Part shown: positions 42,876 through 47,834 of the stretch, one piece after another | How positions within the stretch are numbered: the first letter of the stretch is position 1 | Layout of the letters: the number at the start of each line of letters is the position of its first letter | Translations under genes and position numbers: made by a program | Origin: Vibrio sp. 10N.261.45.E2 | Lineage (GTDB): Bacteria; Pseudomonadota; Gammaproteobacteria; Enterobacterales; Vibrionaceae | Direction: 5' to 3' | Assembly: GCF_002875705.1 (NCBI RefSeq) | Contig: NZ_MCZZ01000177.1 | Location: forward strand, 1-47,834 | DNA length: 47,834 nucleotides | Notes under the pieces: generated by a model | The model's database searches: none | Told to the model about the DNA's origin: nothing | What the model saw: only the letters and a program-made list of their open reading frames with translations

Positions 42876-43622
42876 TTAACCGTTTCGTAGGCAGAGCTTG
42901 GTGCCATCGAACTTCAGTTTTGCCAACAAGTGTTTAGCGTTAGCTCGGCCAATATCATCAAATTCCACACCGTATCGAGCGTAGTGCGTCGATTTCTGCA
43001 GGTTACAGACGATGCCTCTCAATGGTGGAATCAGCGGCCCATTGTAGTTCTCAGGTGTAATCTCAATAGACACTCGATCGGCAATCTGAATTGCTCGCGA
43101 GGTTGGTGAGGTCACGAAACGACAACCACTTTTCGATAAATCTCTTATCTCACAGTTGGCTCGCTGGTCGTTGAAGATGATTCTTGAAGCCAGATTCACT
43201 TCATAACGTGTTTCTTTACGCAGTTGAGTCACTTGCATCGTGCTTGGTGTAGACAGCACAAGAATAGGGAAGGGTTCACCGATCTTATGGTGAATTTGGC
43301 TTCTAAAGTGGATCAGTGCGCCTTCGCCTCGTAGAGAATACGCACGAGCGGTCATCCAAAATCCTTCTTGGAAGAAAAAGTTCAGATCTTCATTGGATAC
43401 CTCGGGAACCTCAACCACAATACAGTTATCACTGTGCGTACCGATAAATTTAGTGGTGGCGAGAAATTTAGTGCCAACTGGAGTTGAGATATTTAATGTC
43501 AGCTCACTGCCGTGCTCTATCATGGCCAGCGCATCAGTACTATTGATGGTGGAAACGGTGCGTTTACGAGGGTCTTGAAGTGCCTGATTATGCTCCAAAG
43601 GCTTCTTCAGGGGTGCGTTCAT
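42876..43622 (-). CDS. PilZ-domain protein (cyclic-di-GMP receptor, YcgR-like)
   Basis: Predicted c-di-GMP-binding protein of 248 aa. The N-terminal half (to about 120) looks like the YcgR-type PilZN fold. The C-terminal PilZ domain has the nucleotide-binding RxxxR (RKETR near 129) and the D-x-S-x-x-G motif (DLSKSGCRF). Family members slow flagellar motors or alter attachment in response to c-di-GMP. The ATG at 43622 has GGAGA 8 bp upstream; a longer frame to 43646 is less likely. No flagellar gene is adjacent, and the gene stands alone between the Lon-type gene and a divergent GNAT gene. Confidence 0.88.
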   Translation of the reverse strand: MNAPLKKPLEHNQALQDPRKRTVSTINSTDALAMIEHGSELTLNISTPVGTKFLATTKFIGTHSDNCIVVEVPEVSNEDLNFFFQEGFWMTARAYSLRGEGALIHFRSQIHHKIGEPFPILVLSTPSTMQVTQLRKETRYEVNLASRIIFNDQRANCEIRDLSKSGCRFVTSPTSRAIQIADRVSIEITPENYNGPLIPPLRGIVCNLQKSTHYARYGVEFDDIGRANAKHLLAKLKFDGTKLCLRNG

Positions 43623-43896
43623 TATATGTTCTCCATGCGCCAACATGCGTCTGTTAGTTATATTATTAGCTTGCTAACAAGGGGTTATTACGTGCTAGAT
43701 TGAGTGGACGTACTCACGTAGATTTATAGAGTGCCTTTTATCATTACTGATTTTATATTAAGCCGGTCGCACTCAATTATTTACTGTGTTTGTAAGTACT
43801 TAGTTTTATTTATATGCACTTGCGTTAGTCTATTACAAGGAACTCATACTTCAAACTTTAATTGTTTGTCGTATCAATTATTTGCAGGAGTTGAGA

Positions 43897-44184
43897 ATGC
43901 AGGCAGTAATGTGGGATCAAAAAGTTAACCAGATCACAGTTGAGCTAGAACCCAACCAGTTCGCAGTCGTTAAATATCAAAAGGACGGAGATGTACTACA
44001 TATCACCTCGACACGTATCCCTGATGAACTGCAAGGTAAGGGCTTTGGAAAGGTGATGATGGAGTCGGTATTACCTGAAATTGAACAAGCTGGCTTTAAA
44101 ATTGTGCCGGTTTGTAGCTATGTGGTTCACTACATGAACAGACAGCCGCAATGGTCACATCTCCTATTCGATAAAGCACAGTAA
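43897..44184 (+). CDS. Small GNAT-fold N-acetyltransferase (YjdJ/NATD1-like)
   Basis: Compact acetyltransferase-type protein of 95 aa. It shows the acetyl-CoA loop and helix typical of short GNAT proteins: TRIPDELQGKGFGKVMMES, where the Q/R-x-x-G-x-G motif appears as QGKGFGK, followed by KIVPVCSYVVHYMNRQP. Targets of these small proteins are largely unknown. The ATG has CAGGAG 6 bp upstream and is preferred to a TTG at 43882. It is 8 bp from the phosphotransferase gene, so the two, and the MFS gene after them, form one operon. Confidence 0.88.
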   Translation: MQAVMWDQKVNQITVELEPNQFAVVKYQKDGDVLHITSTRIPDELQGKGFGKVMMESVLPEIEQAGFKIVPVCSYVVHYMNRQPQWSHLLFDKAQ

Positions 44185-44192
44185 CTAGTTAT

Positions 44193-45326
44193 ATGTCTCA
44201 ATCAATACCCTCAAAAAACCTTGCTCAACCACAAGCGAGTTCAAGCCAAAACCAACCTGAGCTTTATCAAAAAATAGCGACCTCGTTGGGTTGTAACCAA
44301 AAATTTGACGTCCAAGTGATTCAACGTTTATGGGGCGGCTATGGCGAGTTAGTTCGCTTGGTCTTTTCTCAAGAAAGCAGTGCTGAACTCAAGAGTGTGA
44401 TTGTTAAACATGTCGCACTGCCAGATAAAGCAGAACACCCCAAAGGTTGGAATACCAAACTCTCTCACCAACGAAAGGTACACTCTTACCAAGTAGAGAC
44501 TGCATGGTATCAGTCATTCACTCAGCAATGGGATGATCGTTGCCCTGTACCTGTTGGGCTGCAGTGTGAGTTGCAAGAGAACGAATGGCTGATTGTGATG
44601 CAAGACTTAGCGGATATCGGCTTCCCGTTAACTTCTCAGTTCGATGTACTTGCCGCTTCTGATGAGTCGGTTGTCAAAGATACTCAACCTCGCTATACCT
44701 CCGTCGAGATTAAACAGCATAATGCTTGCCTAAAATGGCTCGCTCACTTTCACGCAAAGCACATTCATATCGATAAAGAACAGTCGACACCATTGTGGCC
44801 AGTCGGTACTTATTGGCACCTAGATACTCGCCCCGATGAGTTGAATGCTTTGGCTGATTTACCATTGAAGAACCAAGCGAAAAACATCGATCGTCTACTC
44901 AGAGAGTGCCCATATCAAACCTTGGTTCACGGTGATGCTAAGCTAGCCAACTTCTGTTTTGATTCTAAAAGCGAAAACGCCGCAGCAGTCGATTTTCAAT
45001 ATGTGGGTCACGGCTGCGCAATGAAAGATGTAGCTCTGTTCATGAGTAGTGCGATAAGGCCACAAGATTGTACAGAGCTTGAATCTCAAGTCTTAGATAC
45101 TTACTTCAAACACTTGAAAGAAGCATTGGTACACTATCAGCCACAGCTTTCGTTCGATGATGTTGAAAAAGCATGGCGACCAATGTTTTACGTGGCGTGG
45201 GCTGATTTCCAACGCTTCGTAAAAGGTTGGAGTCCAGAACATTGGAAGATAAACCCGTATACTGAGCAGCTGACTTTACGAGTGCTCACTCAATTAGACG
45301 AACAGGAGTCCGTCAATGTTCGATAA
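44193..45326 (+). CDS. APH/choline-kinase-like phosphotransferase (EcKinase/DUF1679 type)
   Basis: Predicted small-molecule kinase of 377 aa with the aminoglycoside-phosphotransferase fold. A nucleotide-positioning lysine is in VIVKHVALP (about 69); the catalytic loop is LVHGDAKLANFCF with Asp near 251; the metal-binding segment is AAVDFQYVGHGCAMKDVA. Relatives phosphorylate choline, ecdysteroids, antibiotics or sugars. It sits between the GNAT gene and an MFS transporter and overlaps the latter by 11 bp. No sign that it is a resistance gene. Substrate unknown. Confidence 0.85.
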   Translation: MSQSIPSKNLAQPQASSSQNQPELYQKIATSLGCNQKFDVQVIQRLWGGYGELVRLVFSQESSAELKSVIVKHVALPDKAEHPKGWNTKLSHQRKVHSYQVETAWYQSFTQQWDDRCPVPVGLQCELQENEWLIVMQDLADIGFPLTSQFDVLAASDESVVKDTQPRYTSVEIKQHNACLKWLAHFHAKHIHIDKEQSTPLWPVGTYWHLDTRPDELNALADLPLKNQAKNIDRLLRECPYQTLVHGDAKLANFCFDSKSENAAAVDFQYVGHGCAMKDVALFMSSAIRPQDCTELESQVLDTYFKHLKEALVHYQPQLSFDDVEKAWRPMFYVAWADFQRFVKGWSPEHWKINPYTEQLTLRVLTQLDEQESVNVR

Positions 45327-46497
45327 AGCCGCGAGCTGGAAAACGCCGCAAAACTTCTTATTACTGATTTCGATTGTTGTCCCTATTGCGTTTTCGAGCT
45401 GGATGGCTCTGCTTAACAACTTTGTGATTGAGAAAGCGAACTTTGACGGTGCAGATATTGGTTTGCTACAAAGTGTTCGTGAGATCCCGGGCTTTTTAGC
45501 GTTTACTGTAGTGTTTGTTTTAGCTTTCATCCGTGAGCAACGCTTCATGTTGGTATCGCTGGCGATGCTCACAATAGGTACGGCGGTAACGGGTTTATTT
45601 CCTTCACTCACAGGTCTGTTGTTGACTACGATTTTGATGTCGACTGGCTTCCATTTTTTTGAAACGTTAAAGCAGTCTTTGTCCCTACAATGGTTAAGCA
45701 AAGAAGAAGCGCCAGAGATGCTGGGCAAGATGATTTCGGTCGGTGCACTGGCCTCGTTAATCACTTATGGTTCTATTTGGGTGATGTTAGAGCAACTTAA
45801 ACTCGACTTTGCTTGGGTGTATGGCATTACGGGCGGCATTGGCTTTATTTTGGTTTTGGTGATGACCTTTGGCTTCCCTGAATTTCAGACCAAGACGCCA
45901 CAGAATAAGAAGTTGGTACTGCGTAAGCGTTACTGGCTCTACTACGCGTTAACGTTTATGAGTGGAGCAAGACGACAAATCTTTACCGTGTTTGCGGGCT
46001 TCTTGATGGTAGAGAAGTTCGGTTACTCGGCTGCTGAGATAACGTTATTGTTCTTAATCAACTACCTATTTAACTTCTTGTTCGCAAAACGCATTGGCCG
46101 ATTTATCGGTGTAGTTGGCGAGCGCAAGGCGTTAATCTTCGAGTATGTCGGTTTAATCGGTGTGTTCGTCGGGTATGCTTTAGTACAAACGGCGGAATGG
46201 GCGGCAGCATTGTATGTTGTCGATCACCTGTTTTTTGCTTTAGCTCTAGCAATCAAAACCTACTTCCAGAAGATTGCAGACCCAGCAGACATGGCATCAA
46301 CAGCTGGTGTCTCTTTCACCATTAATCATATTGCCGCGGTCGTTATTCCAGTCGTATTTGGTGTGATTTGGTTATCGTCCCCTGCAACGGTTTTTTACAT
46401 TGGTGCAGTGATGGCGGCGGTTTCTTTGGCGCTATCTTTAAATATTCCTAAAAAGCCTGAAGAGGGCAATGAAGTTCGGTTGTTTAGCTGGCGCTAA
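45316..46497 (+). CDS. MFS transporter
   Basis: Inner-membrane permease of 393 aa with twelve hydrophobic helices in two groups of six. The inter-helix loop FIREQRFMLVS after helix 2 and the basic cytoplasmic loop KLVLRKRYWLYY before helix 7 are as expected for the family. The start overlaps the end of the kinase gene by 11 bp, a firm sign of translational coupling, and a terminator follows. The pairing with a kinase and an acetyltransferase suggests uptake and modification of one small molecule, or export of a modified one. Substrate not predictable. Confidence 0.9.
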   Translation: MFDKAASWKTPQNFLLLISIVVPIAFSSWMALLNNFVIEKANFDGADIGLLQSVREIPGFLAFTVVFVLAFIREQRFMLVSLAMLTIGTAVTGLFPSLTGLLLTTILMSTGFHFFETLKQSLSLQWLSKEEAPEMLGKMISVGALASLITYGSIWVMLEQLKLDFAWVYGITGGIGFILVLVMTFGFPEFQTKTPQNKKLVLRKRYWLYYALTFMSGARRQIFTVFAGFLMVEKFGYSAAEITLLFLINYLFNFLFAKRIGRFIGVVGERKALIFEYVGLIGVFVGYALVQTAEWAAALYVVDHLFFALALAIKTYFQKIADPADMASTAGVSFTINHIAAVVIPVVFGVIWLSSPATVFYIGAVMAAVSLALSLNIPKKPEEGNEVRLFSWR

Positions 46498-46523
46498 GTT
46501 GGTTTCAATCTGATGAGATAAAC

Positions 46524-46555
46524 AAAAAGCTCCAATAGCGATATTGGAGCTTTTT
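46524..46555. terminator. Bidirectional terminator after the MFS gene
   Basis: AAAAAGCTCCAATA / TATTGGAGCTTTTT, perfect 14-bp stem with a GCGA loop; convergent genes lie on both sides. Confidence 0.92.
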
Positions 46556-46604
46556 ATATGTGTTAGGTCGAGAGATCTAATCGATCAAATAGGTTCCGGT
46601 AGGA

Positions 46605-47519
46605 TTAGCTTCTTACTGTTTTTAATCCTGTACGTAACTTGAAGATTCCCTTTGGTGCCTTGGTCAGTAAGATGCCACAAAGTAGAGGGATCATCATAAG
46701 CAGAGACTGTTCAGATAGAACTTCACCATTGATGTAACAAGAGATCAGCAGCGCAACCACTGGGAAAATAAGGAAACAAATTGATGCTTGGAACGGCGTC
46801 GAAACCTGGCCCAGTTTGAAGTAAGCCACAATGCCGCCAACACTCGCGACAAAACCTAGGTAAACGACTGCAGAGATTGAATCCCAAGTGAAAGATTCAA
46901 CATTCACGTTTTCACCTGCTGCCGACACAGCAAACAAGAAAATCGCAGCAATAAAACTCGGTACAGCGTTGTAAGTTAGTACCTCGATGCCTTTACAGTG
47001 CTTTTGAACCAACACGTACATCACCGCGTGAATCGCAACCGCAAGGCCTAGGCAAACTGTGCCGATAAGGTAGTCGTCACCCCCCATCTGCATTTCATTA
47101 CCAAGGATTAAACACAGACTTACAACAGCCGCGATCAAACCGAATATTTGGTGCTTCGCTAGTCGTAGACCTAAGAATAAGCCAGACATCAGCATTACAG
47201 CAACTGGCATGTTGGCGAAGATGATCGAAGCCAAACCAGAAGAGATGTATTGCTCACCATAGATCATCAAAGTGAACGGAATTGCGAAATACATCAGCGC
47301 AACAATAAGCAGCCATTGGCGCTTACCTTTAGGAAAAAGTAGTGGTTGGTTGAAGACTTTCGCCAATACCGCAAGCAGAGGTGCTGCAAGTAAAAAGCGC
47401 AACGCAGTAGCAAAAATAGGTGGAATAGAATGCAATGCTACTTCCATTGCGAACCAAGTGGTTCCCCAAATTAAGCAAACAGAGACAAAAAGCAAGATAG
47501 TTAGCGACTTCGAATTCAT
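46605..47519 (-). CDS. EamA/RhaT-type drug/metabolite (DMT) transporter
   Basis: Inner-membrane protein of 304 aa with about ten helices in two EamA repeats. The first repeat shows CLIWGTTWFAMEVAL and PIFATALRFLLAAPLLAV; the second contains YLGFVASVGGIVAYFKLGQ and a late region VVALLISCYINGE. EamA members export amino acids or metabolites, but specificity is not readable here. Encoded alone on the minus strand, convergent with the MFS gene. Confidence 0.92.
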   Translation of the reverse strand: MNSKSLTILLFVSVCLIWGTTWFAMEVALHSIPPIFATALRFLLAAPLLAVLAKVFNQPLLFPKGKRQWLLIVALMYFAIPFTLMIYGEQYISSGLASIIFANMPVAVMLMSGLFLGLRLAKHQIFGLIAAVVSLCLILGNEMQMGGDDYLIGTVCLGLAVAIHAVMYVLVQKHCKGIEVLTYNAVPSFIAAIFLFAVSAAGENVNVESFTWDSISAVVYLGFVASVGGIVAYFKLGQVSTPFQASICFLIFPVVALLISCYINGEVLSEQSLLMMIPLLCGILLTKAPKGIFKLRTGLKTVRS

Positions 47520-47834
47520 GGTGACTACTCTTTAATAATTATTTTAAATCATAGGCTTGTAGCGCCTTAATGACGTGGCACAGTATAAGGAGGTAGTCGG
47601 AGAAAAGTTTTGTCTTTTTATCTCTAATTTGAGTTTTTAGTGAAAATTAAATCTCTAATTTGATTCCTTTGAAGAAAAAAAACCTATCTTAGATAGTTAA
47701 AGTAAAGTCATTGTTCTTTGTGAGGTTTAATTTGGTTCAAGAAATGACCAACTTGGAGGATATGGCTGTTGGGTTATTGCTGTCAGCGTCGAAACAAAAA
47801 ACGCACCTTAAATGAGGTAATGCCGTTCGGATAA
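47520..47834. other. Right-end intergenic region with a possible 27-residue ORF
   Basis: These 315 bp hold the EamA gene's promoter and AT-rich sequence with no long frame. A short frame begins with TTG at 47732, preceded by GAGG 6 bp upstream, and runs MVQEMTNLEDMAVGLLLSAS and a few residues more to a TGA near 47814. It is too short and featureless to call a gene. The window may cut off something beyond 47834. Confidence 0.4.

Overview
The window looks like a stretch of a marine Vibrio chromosome, probably the smaller replicon of a Splendidus-type species. That rests on gene content (lldP/lldD/dld with a LysR, LamB-type porin, Lon-related AAA+ protease beside an iron-regulated ABC ATPase), moderate G+C and gamma-proteobacterial regulatory motifs. 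The species is inference; no rRNA or tRNA was recognised. Nearly all of the sequence is ordinary protein-coding DNA with short intergenic gaps.

Left part (1-9350): a MocR-type aminotransferase without a DNA-binding domain, diverging from an AraC/GyrI-like regulator; a DinF-type MATE exporter; then a four-gene Opp/Dpp/Nik-type ABC importer operon (two ATPases, a lipoprotein binding protein, and one polypeptide that fuses both permeases). A near-consensus Zur operator lies directly against the first start codon, so I suspect a zinc or metallophore importer rather than a peptide importer. A small conserved-looking 80-aa gene and a terminator close this part.

Lactate and peptidase region (9384-19003): on the minus strand lldP, lldD and a D-lactate dehydrogenase (FAD plus Fe-S) form a lactate-oxidation unit, interrupted by a 266-bp MITE-like element between lldD and dld and by six copies of an 8-bp tandem repeat between lldP and lldD. 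A divergent LysR regulator is followed by a prolyl oligopeptidase.

Beta-glucoside locus (19377-37786): LamB-type porin, methyl-accepting chemotaxis protein, LacI regulator, sugar-binding protein, two permeases, GH1 beta-glucosidase, MalK-type ATPase, GH94 phosphorylase, a convergent aldose epimerase, GH116 beta-glucosidase and a second LacI regulator. Together they describe sensing, outer- and inner-membrane uptake, and cytoplasmic phosphorolysis or hydrolysis of a short beta-glucoside. Three LacI-type operators (TGNAANCGNTTNCA) before the porin and before the first LacI gene tie the modules into one regulon. The actual sugar cannot be read from sequence.

Right part (37986-47834): a fused double ABC ATPase and a small helical protein behind a strong Fur box, a divergent Lon-family protease, a PilZ protein, a GNAT / phosphotransferase / MFS operon, and an EamA transporter.

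The strongest candidates for something undescribed are the Zur-linked fused-permease ABC importer, the chemotaxis-coupled GH1/GH94/GH116 beta-glucoside locus, and the Fur-linked orphan double ATPase.
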